In this document: positions 24,677 to 31,991 of the stretch, in pieces
Position numbering within the stretch: position 1 is the first letter of the stretch
Layout: each line of letters begins with the position of its first letter
From: Castellaniella sp041675725
Lineage (GTDB): Bacteria > Pseudomonadota > Gammaproteobacteria > Burkholderiales > Burkholderiaceae_B
Assembly (NCBI RefSeq): GCF_041675725.1
Contig: NZ_JBAYTI010000025.1
Coordinates: forward strand, 1-40,410
Direction of reading: 5' to 3'
Length of the DNA: 40,410 nt
Notes under the pieces: generated by a model
Seen by the model: the letters and a program-made list of their open reading frames with translations, nothing else
What the model was told of the DNA's origin: nothing
Databases searched by the model: none
Program-made: the position numbers and the translations under genes

Positions 24677-25540
24677 CTACCCGATTGCCAGCTTGTTGAG
24701 CGGGATTTTCAGGTAATGGGTGCCGTTGTCTTCGGCGGGCGGCAGTTGCCCGGCACGGATATTCACCTGCAGGGACGGCAGGATCAGGCGCGGCGGCGCC
24801 AGCGTGGCATCGCGGGCTTCGCGCATGGCGACGAATTCGTCTTCGCTGATGCCATCATGGACGTGGATATTTTCGGCGCGCTGCTGGGCGACGGTACTGG
24901 CCCAAAGCGGGTCACGCCCCGCCGGCGGGTAGTCGTGGCAGTGCATCAGCAGGGTGTTCTCGGGCAGGGCCAACAGCTTGCGAATCGAGCGGTACAAGGA
25001 TCGGGCACTGCCGCCGGGGAAATCTGTACGGGCGGTGCCGACGTCCGGCATGAACAAGGTGTCACCCACGAAGATCACGTCATCCACCTGAAAAGCCAGG
25101 TCGGCCAAGGTGTGGCCGGGCACCCACAGGATGTTCATCGACAACGTGCCGATCTGTATGGTCTCGCCTTCTTTCAGCAACTGATCGAACTGGCTGCCGT
25201 TGGGCAAAAATTCGCGGTCCAGGTTATAGAGCGTTTTGAAGATTTCCTGAACTTGCAGGATATGCTCGCCGATGGCAATACGCCCGCCCAGGCGGGATTT
25301 CAGGTAGGCCGCGGCTGACAGGTGGTCGGCGTGCGCGTGGGTCTCGAGCAGCCATTGAACGGTCAGCTTCTGCTCGGTGACGTAGTCGACGATCTGATCG
25401 GCCATGTGCGTGCTGGTACGGGCCGCGGCCGGATCGTAGTCCAGCACGGGATCGATGATGGCTGCATGCCGGCCATCGTGCAGCACATAACTGATCGTGC
25501 CGGTATCGGTGTCGAAGAATGCCTGTATGGTGCGTGTCAT
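24677..25540 (-). CDS. Metallo-beta-lactamase-fold hydrolase, persulfide-dioxygenase-like (Blh/ETHE1 group)
   Basis: Protein of 287 residues with the metal motif THAHADH (His68, His70, Asp72, His73), His143 in PGHTLAD, Asp160 in VGDTLF and His202 in MHCHDY. These are the ligands expected of ETHE1/Blh-type enzymes, which oxidise glutathione persulfide to sulfite. It starts FFDTDTGTISYVLHDG, the usual Blh opening. It is divergent from a BigR-like repressor across an 89-base gap that holds a palindromic operator, exactly as in known bigR loci of Xylella and Agrobacterium. The promoter TTGCCA-N18-TATTAT is on the minus strand at 25577-25606. Confidence 0.9.
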   Translation of the reverse strand: MTRTIQAFFDTDTGTISYVLHDGRHAAIIDPVLDYDPAAARTSTHMADQIVDYVTEQKLTVQWLLETHAHADHLSAAAYLKSRLGGRIAIGEHILQVQEIFKTLYNLDREFLPNGSQFDQLLKEGETIQIGTLSMNILWVPGHTLADLAFQVDDVIFVGDTLFMPDVGTARTDFPGGSARSLYRSIRKLLALPENTLLMHCHDYPPAGRDPLWASTVAQQRAENIHVHDGISEDEFVAMREARDATLAPPRLILPSLQVNIRAGQLPPAEDNGTHYLKIPLNKLAIG

Positions 25541-25569
25541 AGTGATGATTCCAGGGGGCAGTCAATTTG

Positions 25570-25606
25570 TTGATGAATAATATATCATTCTATATAATAT
25601 TGGCAA
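25570..25606. promoter_or_regulatory. Overlapping divergent promoters of the BigR-type sulfur module
   Basis: Plus strand: TTGATG (25570-25575), 17 bases, then a perfect TATAAT (25593-25598), reading into the ArsR gene. Minus strand: TTGCCA (complement of 25601-25606), 18 bases, then TATTAT (complement of 25577-25582), reading into the metallo-hydrolase gene. The two promoters face each other and overlap almost completely. Confidence 0.75.
25576..25601. promoter_or_regulatory. AT-rich palindromic operator (BigR-box-like)
   Basis: Arms AATAATATAT (25576-25585) and ATATAATATT (25592-25601) pair at 9 of 10 positions around a 6-base spacer CATTCT. The palindrome fills the spacer and -10 of both divergent promoters, so a bound repressor dimer would shut off both. 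BigR is known to bind AT-rich palindromes overlapping the -10 element. Confidence 0.75.
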
Positions 25607-25629
25607 ATAGACAATTGTCCAAGCTTGAA

Positions 25630-25950
25630 ATGACCCAAATACCCACTGTTCTTCCAGCGCAGCTCATGCGCCACGCGGCTGTCGACGTGGTCGAAAAGCT
25701 CAAGGTTCTGGCCAACCCCGATCGCCTGCTGATCCTGTGTCATCTGTCCCAAGGAGAGTGCTGCGTCAGCGAGCTCGAAGAGGTTCTCGATATCCGGCAG
25801 CCCACCCTGTCCCAGCAGTTGGCGGTCTTGCGCCACGATGACGTGGTCCAGACACGCCGCTGCGGCAAGTACATTTATTATCGTGTGGCCGATGAAGGCC
25901 TGCTGCAGGTACTGGCTTTGCTCTACACCTTGTACTGCCCCAAGGAATGA
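25630..25950 (+). CDS. bigR: ArsR-family persulfide-responsive repressor, BigR-like
   Basis: Winged-helix repressor of 106 residues. The recognition region is RQPTLSQQLAVLRHDDVVQTRR. Cysteines in LILCHLSQGE and in the C-terminal LLYTLYCPKE match the two cysteines of BigR that form a disulfide or persulfide bridge. An additional CC pair follows the first. ATG 25630 is chosen; an in-frame TTG at 25567 would place the start inside the promoter. The Shine-Dalgarno is poor (CTTGAA), so the short leader may be weakly translated. The gene is divergent from the metallo-hydrolase and is followed by two YeeE/YedE genes with 2- and 10-base gaps. Confidence 0.9.
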   Translation: MTQIPTVLPAQLMRHAAVDVVEKLKVLANPDRLLILCHLSQGECCVSELEEVLDIRQPTLSQQLAVLRHDDVVQTRRCGKYIYYRVADEGLLQVLALLYTLYCPKE

Positions 25951-25952
25951 CC

Positions 25953-26387
25953 ATGAACATCGATTGGACTGTCTTTACACCCTGGTCCGCGCTCGGGGGC
26001 GGGGTTCTCATCGGCCTGGCGGCCGCTGTGTTTCTGCTGGTCAACGGCCGCATCGCGGGCATCAGTGGGGTGTTGGGCGGGTTGCTTCAGCCGCGCTCCG
26101 GCGACGTCGGCTGGCGTCTGGCCTTTCTCATCGGCCTGCTTGTCACACCGCTGCTTTTCATGCTTGCGGGGCGGCCGCAGGTCGTGCCCATCGAGTCGGG
26201 CTATGGCGCCCTGATATTGGCTGGCCTGCTGGTCGGCCTGGGTACGCGCCTGGGTTCAGGGTGTACCTCGGGGCACGGGGTCTGCGGCATCTCGCGCCTG
26301 TCTCCACGCTCTTTGGTGGCCACCGCCCTGTTCATGCTGGCCGGCTTTGCCACGACTTTCGTCGTTCGTCATCTTCTGGGTCTGTAA
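25953..26387 (+). CDS. YeeE/YedE family half-transporter, first subunit
   Basis: Membrane protein of about 144 residues with four or so hydrophobic segments and the family motif GSGCTSGHGVCGISRLSPRS, whose cysteines are thought to relay a sulfur species (thiosulfate or sulfane sulfur) as in TsuA-type transporters. ATG 25953 has AAGGA 6 bases upstream; the ATG at 25947 overlaps the ArsR stop with no spacing. It is the first of two half-size subunits that together equal one full YeeE protein. Confidence 0.87.
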   Translation: MNIDWTVFTPWSALGGGVLIGLAAAVFLLVNGRIAGISGVLGGLLQPRSGDVGWRLAFLIGLLVTPLLFMLAGRPQVVPIESGYGALILAGLLVGLGTRLGSGCTSGHGVCGISRLSPRSLVATALFMLAGFATTFVVRHLLGL

Positions 26388-26397
26388 GGAATCTGCC

Positions 26398-26817
26398 ATG
26401 CCTCTTTTTACCGCGCTGTTGGCCGGCGTCATCTTTGGTGTGGGCCTGGTCGTCTCCGGCATGATCTTTCCAGCCAAGGTTCTGGGTTTTCTGGATTTGG
26501 CGGGGCACTGGGATCCGTCGCTGGGGCTGGTCATGGTGGGCGCCATTGCCGCTGGCTCGATCGCCTTCGCCATTGCACGCAAGCGCCCGCGCAGCGCCCT
26601 CGGTTTTGAAATCAAACTGCCCACCAACCGGCAGATCGATGCACGCCTGGTCGTCGGCAGCCTGTTGTTTGGCGTGGGTTGGGGCATCGCGGGCCTGTGC
26701 CCCGGGCCAGCCCTGGTCGACCTGGGGACGGGGCAGCTCAAGCCTGCGGTGTTCTTCGTTGCCCTGCTGCTGGGCATGGGGCTGTTCGAATGGCTGAACA
26801 GGCGTCTTCGGGCCTGA
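26398..26817 (+). CDS. YeeE/YedE family half-transporter, second subunit
   Basis: Membrane protein of 139 residues complementary to the preceding half. It contains GVGLVVSGMIFPAKVLGFLD and, near the C-terminus, GVGWGIAGLCPGPALVDLG with the conserved cysteine. The TAAGGA ribosome site is 7 bases before ATG 26398. Split YeeE pairs next to BigR and Blh are a recurring arrangement in proteobacterial sulfide/persulfide detoxification; the role here is inferred from that context. Confidence 0.87.
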   Translation: MPLFTALLAGVIFGVGLVVSGMIFPAKVLGFLDLAGHWDPSLGLVMVGAIAAGSIAFAIARKRPRSALGFEIKLPTNRQIDARLVVGSLLFGVGWGIAGLCPGPALVDLGTGQLKPAVFFVALLLGMGLFEWLNRRLRA

Positions 26818-26841
26818 TCCCGGATGGGTTGTGCTGCCCGT

Positions 26842-26875
26842 TGCCCATTCTGGCGGCATGCCGCCAGAATGGGCA
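26842..26875. repeat. Perfect 34-bp palindrome between convergent genes
   Basis: The half-site TGCCCATTCTGGCGGCA (26842-26858) is followed directly by its exact reverse complement (26859-26875) with no spacer. It lies 24 bases after the YeeE stop and 24 bases before the end of the convergent SDR gene. As RNA on either strand it would fold into a long hairpin and could serve as a bidirectional terminator, although no T run follows on either side. A protein-binding site or mobile-element remnant is also possible. Confidence 0.7.
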
Positions 26876-26899
26876 GGGTGGGCCCGGGGGGCCAGGCGG

Positions 26900-27682
26900 T
26901 CAGGTGAGCGCCTGGGTATGGCCGTCGACGGCCAGGGCCTGGCCGCTGATGTTGATTGCGGCATCGCTGGCCACGAACAAGGCCATGTTGGCTATATCGC
27001 TTGCCGTGACCATGCGCCCCAAAGAGGCCAGGTTGGTGTAGGTACGGGTCATGTCGTCGACCGGTACGCCCAGGGTCTCGGCCTTGGCCTTGATCACCGC
27101 GCGGATGCGATCCCCATCGACCGCACCGGGCAGGATGGCATTGGCCCGGATGCCAAACTTGCCCAGTTCGATGGCCAGCGTCTTGGTGAAGCCCACAACA
27201 GCCCATTTCGAGGCCGAATAGGGCGCCCGGCCGGCAAAGCCCAGATGGCCGGCCGCTGACGACAGGTTGATGATGACCCCGGCCTTGGAGGCCTTGAGCA
27301 GGGGGACCGCCTGACGTACGCACAGAAACTGCCCGGTGATGTTGACCGCGAGCGTGCGATCCCAGTCTTTTTTGCTGAGGGTTTCCACAAAGCCGGTGGG
27401 GCCTGCGATGCCTGCATTGTTGATGAGGACGTCCAGCCCGCCCATTTGCGTTGCGACCTGCTCGAACAGGCGTGCGACGCTGGCTTCGTCGGATACGTCG
27501 GCGACCATGGTCCAGGCCCCGGGGATCTCGGCGTGGGCCTTTTCGAGGGCTTTTTCGTCGACATCGCAAATGAAGACCTGGGCCCCCGTGGAAGAGAACA
27601 ACCGGGCCATTTCAAGGCCCAGGCCGCTCGCGCCGGCGGTGATCAGTACCTTGCGCCCCTGCATGCATGTCTTGTCGAACAT
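26900..27682 (-). CDS. Short-chain dehydrogenase/reductase of the BKACE operon
   Basis: SDR of 260 residues. The cofactor motif is TAGASGLG near 15-22, Asp40 in FICDVD indicates NAD preference, NNAG is present, catalytic Ser is in NLSSAAG and YSASKWA holds the YxxxK pair. The ATG at 27682 is preceded by AAGGAG. It starts 11 bases after the stop of the substrate-binding-protein gene and is the last gene of a four-gene minus-strand operon. It probably acts on a hydroxy or keto acid of that pathway; the substrate is not defined. Confidence 0.9.
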   Translation of the reverse strand: MFDKTCMQGRKVLITAGASGLGLEMARLFSSTGAQVFICDVDEKALEKAHAEIPGAWTMVADVSDEASVARLFEQVATQMGGLDVLINNAGIAGPTGFVETLSKKDWDRTLAVNITGQFLCVRQAVPLLKASKAGVIINLSSAAGHLGFAGRAPYSASKWAVVGFTKTLAIELGKFGIRANAILPGAVDGDRIRAVIKAKAETLGVPVDDMTRTYTNLASLGRMVTASDIANMALFVASDAAINISGQALAVDGHTQALT

Positions 27683-27693
27683 CGAGGACTCCT

Positions 27694-28905
27694 TTATTTC
27701 TTGACCAGGGCACAGGTGGATGAGGACTCGGGGCCAAACACCGATTCGGCCGAGAGGCTGCGGACTGTTTTGTAGTAGTCCCAGGGGCCGGTGGATTCGG
27801 CCGGCGTCTTGACCTGCACCAGCATCATGTCGTGCATCATCAGGCCATCGGGCCGGATGGTACCGTCCTTGACGAACATGTCGTTGATCTTGTGCGATTT
27901 CAGGTACTGCATGATGGTGTCGCCATCATCTGTGCCGGTGGCCTTGACGGCTTCGAGGTAGGTGCGTGCCGCCGAGTAGTCAGCCGCCTGGATCCAGGTG
28001 GGCGCGCGGCCGTTTTTGTCGATGAAGCGCTGCGACCATGCCTTGGCCTCGTCGTTCTGGTTCCAGTACCAGGGCGCGGTGAGGTAGAGGCCTGCCGCGT
28101 TTTCGAGCCCAAGCGAGTTGATGTCGGTGACGAACATCAGCAGGCCGGCGAGCTTCATGGTGTCGGTAACGCCGAATTCTTTGGCGGTCTTGATGGAATT
28201 GATGGTGTCGCCGCCCGCATTGGCGAGCCCCAGGACCTCGGCCCCGGATTGCTGGGCCTGCAGCAGGTACGAGGAGAAGTCTGACGTGGACAGCGGTGCG
28301 CGCACCTGGCCGAGCACCTTGCCGCCGGCTTCTTTGACCACTTTCGCGGTGTTCTGTTCGAGAGAGTGGCCAAACGCGTAATCGGCCGTCAGGAAATACC
28401 AGGTCTTGCCGCCTTGCTCGACCACGGCCATGCCCGTGCCGCGCGCCAGGGCCTCGGTGTTGTAGGCATAGTGCACCGTATAGGGGGTGCATTGTTCATT
28501 GGTGAGCTGCGTGGCACCCGGGCCCACGGCAATGAACGGCTTTTTCTTCTCGGCGGCCACGGCGGCCATCGCCAGGCCGGTGGCCGAGTTGGTCCCGCCG
28601 ATCAGCATGTCCATGTTCTGCTGGTCGAACCACTCGCGCGCGCGCGTGGAAGCCACGTCGGCCTTCATCTGGTGATCGGCGACGAGCAGTTCGACCTTGG
28701 TGCCGTTGATTTCGCCACCGATGTCATCGATGGCCATCTGGATCACGTCGGCCCCCGCCTTGCCATCGACGTCGGCATATACGCTGGACAGGTCTGTGAT
28801 GAAGCCAACGCGGATGACGTCATCGGAAAAGCCGGCGGCCTGTGTGGGGCCGGCAAAGCCCAGGCCAAGAGTGGCCAGGGCCAGCGCTAGGGTGCGAATT
28901 TTCAT
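27694..28905 (-). CDS. Orphan Liv-type substrate-binding protein
   Basis: Periplasmic binding protein of 403 residues with a signal peptide (MKIRTLALALATLGLGF, cleavage after TQA near residue 23). It is clearly paralogous to the truncated protein at 1-915: TWYFLTADYAFGH, LANAGGDTINSIK and ESTGPWDYYKTVRSLSAES recur. No permease or ATPase gene is next to it, so it may dock on a LivGHMF system encoded elsewhere, such as the one at 2104-7571 (inference). GAGGAACTC precedes the start. Its operon with the BKACE and 3-hydroxyacyl dehydrogenase genes suggests that it delivers their substrate. Confidence 0.92.
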   Translation of the reverse strand: MKIRTLALALATLGLGFAGPTQAAGFSDDVIRVGFITDLSSVYADVDGKAGADVIQMAIDDIGGEINGTKVELLVADHQMKADVASTRAREWFDQQNMDMLIGGTNSATGLAMAAVAAEKKKPFIAVGPGATQLTNEQCTPYTVHYAYNTEALARGTGMAVVEQGGKTWYFLTADYAFGHSLEQNTAKVVKEAGGKVLGQVRAPLSTSDFSSYLLQAQQSGAEVLGLANAGGDTINSIKTAKEFGVTDTMKLAGLLMFVTDINSLGLENAAGLYLTAPWYWNQNDEAKAWSQRFIDKNGRAPTWIQAADYSAARTYLEAVKATGTDDGDTIMQYLKSHKINDMFVKDGTIRPDGLMMHDMMLVQVKTPAESTGPWDYYKTVRSLSAESVFGPESSSTCALVKK

Positions 28906-28971
28906 GAGTTCCTCGTAGGAAAAACGGCTCGCGGGCCGGGATGGATCGGGTAGACGGGGTGATGCACGGTA

Positions 28972-29904
28972 TCAGAAGGCCACGTTGTCCTTGCCTTTGG
29001 TCTGCAGCATTTCGCGGGCTTCGTCGGGGGTGGCGATCTCGAGCGAAAGTTCTTCGAGGATGCGCCGGATTTTTGCGACCTGGTCGGCATTCGAGGGCGC
29101 CAGCTGGCCCTTGGACAGGTACAGGCTGTCTTCCAGGCCGACGCGTACGTTGCCCCCAAGAATGGCGCTGAGGGTTACGAAGGGCATTTGATGGCGGCCC
29201 GCCGCCAGTACCGACAGGTAGTAGTCATTGCCCAGGAGCTTGTCGGCGATCGTGCGCATGTGCAGCAGGTTTTCGTGGTGCGCCCCGATGCCGCCGGAAA
29301 TACCGAAAATGCATTGCAGGAAGAAGGGCGGCTTGATGAGGCCGCGGTCGGCAAAGTGGGCGACGTTGTACAGGTGGCCGACGTCGTAGCATTCGAATTC
29401 GAACCGGGTGCCCTGCGCGGACAGTTCGGCGACACCGCGCTCGATCTGCGAGAAAGTGTTCGACAGGATCAGGTCTTTGGTCATTTCGAGATAGGGCTTT
29501 TCCCAGTCGAACTTGAACTGGCCGATCTTGGCCGCGGCGCCCGAAATGTTGAAATTGAACGAGCCCATGTTCATGGACGCGATTTCGGGTTGCGCTGCTT
29601 TGGCGGGGGCCAGACGCTCGTCGAGCGTCATGCCCAGGCCGCCACCGGTGGTGATGTTGATGATGGCGTCTGTCTGGCTCTTGATGACGGGCAGAAATTG
29701 CGCAAACAGCTTGGGATCCTGGCGCGGCTGCCCGGTTTCTGGATCGCGGGCATGCAAGTGCACCATGGCGGCCCCCGCCTGTGCCGCCGCCACTGCGTCA
29801 CGCGCGATTTCCTCGGGGGTGATGGGCAGATAGGGCGACATGGTGGGCGTATGGATGGAGCCCGTGACGGCACAGGTAATGATGACTTTCTTGGCTTGTT
29901 TCAT
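28972..29904 (-). CDS. BKACE family beta-keto acid cleavage enzyme (DUF849)
   Basis: TIM-barrel enzyme of 310 residues that condenses a beta-keto acid with acetyl-CoA to give acetoacetate and a new acyl-CoA. Zinc ligands are His49 and His51 in MVHLHARDP, with the further family Glu258 in VRVGLEDSLYL. The opening KKVIITCAVTGSIHTP and the SMNMGSFNF block are diagnostic. Because its partner gene 6 bases upstream encodes a carnitine-dehydrogenase-like enzyme, dehydrocarnitine or a similar 3-keto acid is the best guess. The acetoacetate could be reactivated by the AacS at 9760. GGAG lies 9 bases ahead of the start. Confidence 0.92.
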   Translation of the reverse strand: MKQAKKVIITCAVTGSIHTPTMSPYLPITPEEIARDAVAAAQAGAAMVHLHARDPETGQPRQDPKLFAQFLPVIKSQTDAIINITTGGGLGMTLDERLAPAKAAQPEIASMNMGSFNFNISGAAAKIGQFKFDWEKPYLEMTKDLILSNTFSQIERGVAELSAQGTRFEFECYDVGHLYNVAHFADRGLIKPPFFLQCIFGISGGIGAHHENLLHMRTIADKLLGNDYYLSVLAAGRHQMPFVTLSAILGGNVRVGLEDSLYLSKGQLAPSNADQVAKIRRILEELSLEIATPDEAREMLQTKGKDNVAF

Positions 29905-29910
29905 GTGTGA

Positions 29911-30879
29911 TTACTCCGTATGGCGGCGCTTGGCTTCAAGGACCCGCAGCAACATCTCGTCGCGTTCGTGGGCCAGGGCCTCTATGGTACGCCCGTCGCT
30001 CTCCTGGGTCAGCCCCTCGAGCAATATTGCACGGGTGGCGTCGTCGAGCGGGGCTTCGCCCAGATCATCCCACCAGCTTTTTATGGGCCCGGAGAAGTGG
30101 TCGAGAAACCGCGCCATGCCCCCTTGCCCGCCCCCCAGGTTGAAGGTCATGTGAGGCCCGAAAACGGCCCAGCGCAAGCCCGGGCCTTCGGTGATGGCGG
30201 TATCGATGTCTTCGACCGAGGCGACCCCCTGGGCGGCCAGGTAGACGGCCTCGCGCCAGAGGGCGGCCTGCAGGCGGTTGGCCACGTGCCCGCTGATTTC
30301 TTTGTGGATGCGAATGGGCCGTTTGCCGGTCTGGCGATAAAACGCCATGGTGCGTTCGATGGTGTCGTTGGACGTTTGCCGGCCGCCGATCACCTCGACC
30401 AGTGGGATCAGGTGGGGCGGGTTGAACGGATGGCCGACCACGCAGCGTTCGGGGTGCGCGCACTGGCTCTGCAGGCGGGTCATGTGCAGCCCGGAGGTGC
30501 TGGAGGCCAGGATGGTGTGCTCTGGGGCAGCGGCATCCATGCGCTTGTACAGGTCGATTTTGAATGCCTCGCGCTCGGGGGCGTTTTCCTGGACGAAATC
30601 GGCCTGGGCCACCGCCTGTTCGAGATCGGCTTCGAACTGCAGCGCGCCCCAGGGGATGTCGGGCGCTGCGGTGCCCAGCGTCACCAGCGCCGGCCAGGCT
30701 TGCGTAATGAGGGTCCTGGCGATGGATTCGGCGTCGGGCCCGGGGTCATGCAGGGTGACTTTCAGGCCATGCGCCAGGAACAGGGCGGCCCAGCTGGCGC
30801 CTATGGTGCCGGCCCCAATGACGCTGATTCGGGTGATGGCAGGCGCGTTGGATTGGGGGGTTGTAGAGGAAGAAGACAA
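29911..30879 (-). CDS. 3-hydroxyacyl-CoA dehydrogenase family, L-carnitine-dehydrogenase-like
   Basis: NAD-dependent 3-hydroxy acid dehydrogenase of 322 residues. The Rossmann motif GAGTIGASW is at 22-30, HDPGP ends beta-2, and the catalytic region is VVGHPFNPPHLIPLVEVIGG with its conserved His. A single-domain protein of this length next to a BKACE gene is the arrangement seen in carnitine catabolism, where carnitine is oxidised to 3-dehydrocarnitine; assignment is by analogy. No ATG exists before the Rossmann fold. The start is TTG at 30879 with AGGAG 7 bases upstream, an unusual codon that may limit expression. It is first of the four-gene minus operon. Confidence 0.86.
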   Translation of the reverse strand: MSSSSTTPQSNAPAITRISVIGAGTIGASWAALFLAHGLKVTLHDPGPDAESIARTLITQAWPALVTLGTAAPDIPWGALQFEADLEQAVAQADFVQENAPEREAFKIDLYKRMDAAAPEHTILASSTSGLHMTRLQSQCAHPERCVVGHPFNPPHLIPLVEVIGGRQTSNDTIERTMAFYRQTGKRPIRIHKEISGHVANRLQAALWREAVYLAAQGVASVEDIDTAITEGPGLRWAVFGPHMTFNLGGGQGGMARFLDHFSGPIKSWWDDLGEAPLDDATRAILLEGLTQESDGRTIEALAHERDEMLLRVLEAKRRHTE

Positions 30880-30901
30880 AAGGGGACTCCTGCAACGGGC
30901 A

Positions 30902-30931
30902 GGCGAGATCCACGTAGATGTCGATCTCGCC
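30902..30931. promoter_or_regulatory. Inverted repeat in the leader of the dehydrogenase-BKACE operon
   Basis: GGCGAGATC (30902-30910) and GATCTCGCC (30923-30931) are perfect 9-bp arms around a 12-base spacer, 23-52 bases ahead of the TTG start. It could be an operator or an mRNA hairpin in the 5' leader. Confidence 0.45.
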
Positions 30932-30974
30932 CTGGATGGAATGAATGTCGGTGGCGCGTAGGCTCCGTAGAAAA

Positions 30975-30990
30975 ATTATACGGATCGTAT
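30975..30990 (-). promoter_or_regulatory. Candidate -10 element with overlapping palindrome (minus strand)
   Basis: A perfect TATAAT on the minus strand (complement of 30975-30980) has no good -35 at normal spacing. The inverted repeat ATACG-GAT-CGTAT (30978-30990) overlaps its upstream edge. The arrangement suggests a regulated promoter for the TTG-started dehydrogenase operon. Confidence 0.4.
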
Positions 30991-31032
30991 CCGGTGGCCG
31001 GTGTTAGTCAAAACCCTGATATGTCGCAAATA

Positions 31033-31060
31033 TTGACTTCCATCAGATTGGGTTTATATT
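31033..31060 (+). promoter_or_regulatory. Sigma-70 promoter of the TrmB-family regulator gene
   Basis: TTGACT (31033-31038), 16 bases, TATATT (31055-31060). Each hexamer matches the consensus at 5 of 6 positions. The predicted transcript start is about 30 bases before the start codon. Confidence 0.6.
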
Positions 31061-31088
31061 AGTAGCTATACGAGCAACTACTTATATC
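31055..31088. promoter_or_regulatory. Candidate autoregulatory operator
   Basis: Arms TATATTAGTAG (31055-31065) and CTACTTATATC (31078-31088) are inverted with 9 of 11 pairs matching and a 12-base spacer. The element covers the -10 hexamer, the start of transcription and the leader of the regulator gene, a repressor-like position. Confidence 0.55.
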
Positions 31089-31097
31089 ATCAGTTGG

Positions 31098-31991
31098 ATG
31101 GATACGACACTCACCTTGCAGCAGCTGGGGTTCACCGAGTACGAAGCCCGGGCTTATGCGGCACTGGTGGCCGGCGGCGAAATGAACGGCTATGAACTGG
31201 CCAAGAAAACCGGCATCCCGCGCGCAAACATTTATGCCGTGGCGGCCCGCCTGGTCGAACGCGGCGCGGTATTGCCCGCCGAGCACGCCGGGGGGCGCCG
31301 TTATGTCGCTCTCGCGCCCGAGCCGCTATTGCGCAGCCTGCAGGCTCAGCACCAGCGGGCCCTGCAGGCTGCGCGCCAGGCGTTCGAGCGTCGCGGCAGC
31401 GGTGCAGAGTCTGTCGCCGTGCTCAACCTGCAAGGCCAGGAATTCCTGGCCCACGCGCGCCAGCTGATCGATGCCTGTCAGCACCGGCTGCTGCTCGCCC
31501 TGCACCCAGAGGCAGCCGCGTTCCTGGCCGATGCCTTGCGCATGGCAGACGAACGCGGCGTGCACATGGCCACGCTGTGCCTGGCCGCATGCGATGCGGC
31601 GTGTGGCGCTTGCCAGGGGGTGGTCTATCGGCGGGCGGTCGCCACCGAAACCGGGTCCGATCGGCTGATTCTGGTGGCGGATGACGAAACGGCCGTGATC
31701 GGCCAGGTGCATGGGGTTGGCGGCCAGGCGCGCGCCAGCCACGGATTGACCACGCGCCAGCCCGCCGTCGTGCAGCTGGCGGCCGATTTCATTCGCCAGC
31801 AGCTGCTGCTGGCGACTCTCAGCCAGGCCCTCGGGTCACGGATCGACACCTTGATGTCAGAGCCGGACGTGCAGGCTTTGGCTGCGTTGTACCCCGACGG
31901 GGGGTTGCCCGCCAATCTGTCGGGTCTCAGCGCCCCGGCGTCCAGGGTGGATGACGGCACTGCGGCCTTTTCTGAAGGAGCATCATCATGA
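31098..31991 (+). CDS. TrmB-family transcriptional regulator
   Basis: Regulator of 297 residues. The N-terminal winged helix (LQQLGFTEYEARAYAALVAG, YELAKKTGIPRANIYAVAARLVERG) is typical of TrmB, followed by GGRRYVALAPEPLL and a C-terminal effector domain from about residue 95. It is divergent from the carnitine-dehydrogenase-like/BKACE operon and heads a plus-strand group with an exported protein, CopC and CopD; it could control either or both. The stop overlaps the next ATG by 4 bases (ATGA). Several cysteines are clustered around CLAACDAACGACQG (about 158-171), and such a group could sense metal or redox state. That is speculation, but it is notable beside copper genes. Confidence 0.85.
   Translation: MDTTLTLQQLGFTEYEARAYAALVAGGEMNGYELAKKTGIPRANIYAVAARLVERGAVLPAEHAGGRRYVALAPEPLLRSLQAQHQRALQAARQAFERRGSGAESVAVLNLQGQEFLAHARQLIDACQHRLLLALHPEAAAFLADALRMADERGVHMATLCLAACDAACGACQGVVYRRAVATETGSDRLILVADDETAVIGQVHGVGGQARASHGLTTRQPAVVQLAADFIRQQLLLATLSQALGSRIDTLMSEPDVQALAALYPDGGLPANLSGLSAPASRVDDGTAAFSEGASS

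Noticed and set aside
25567..25629. N-terminal extension of the ArsR repressor from a TTG start
   Set aside because: It would place the start codon inside the -35/-10 region and operator; the sequence (MLMNNISFYIIL) is not repressor-like.
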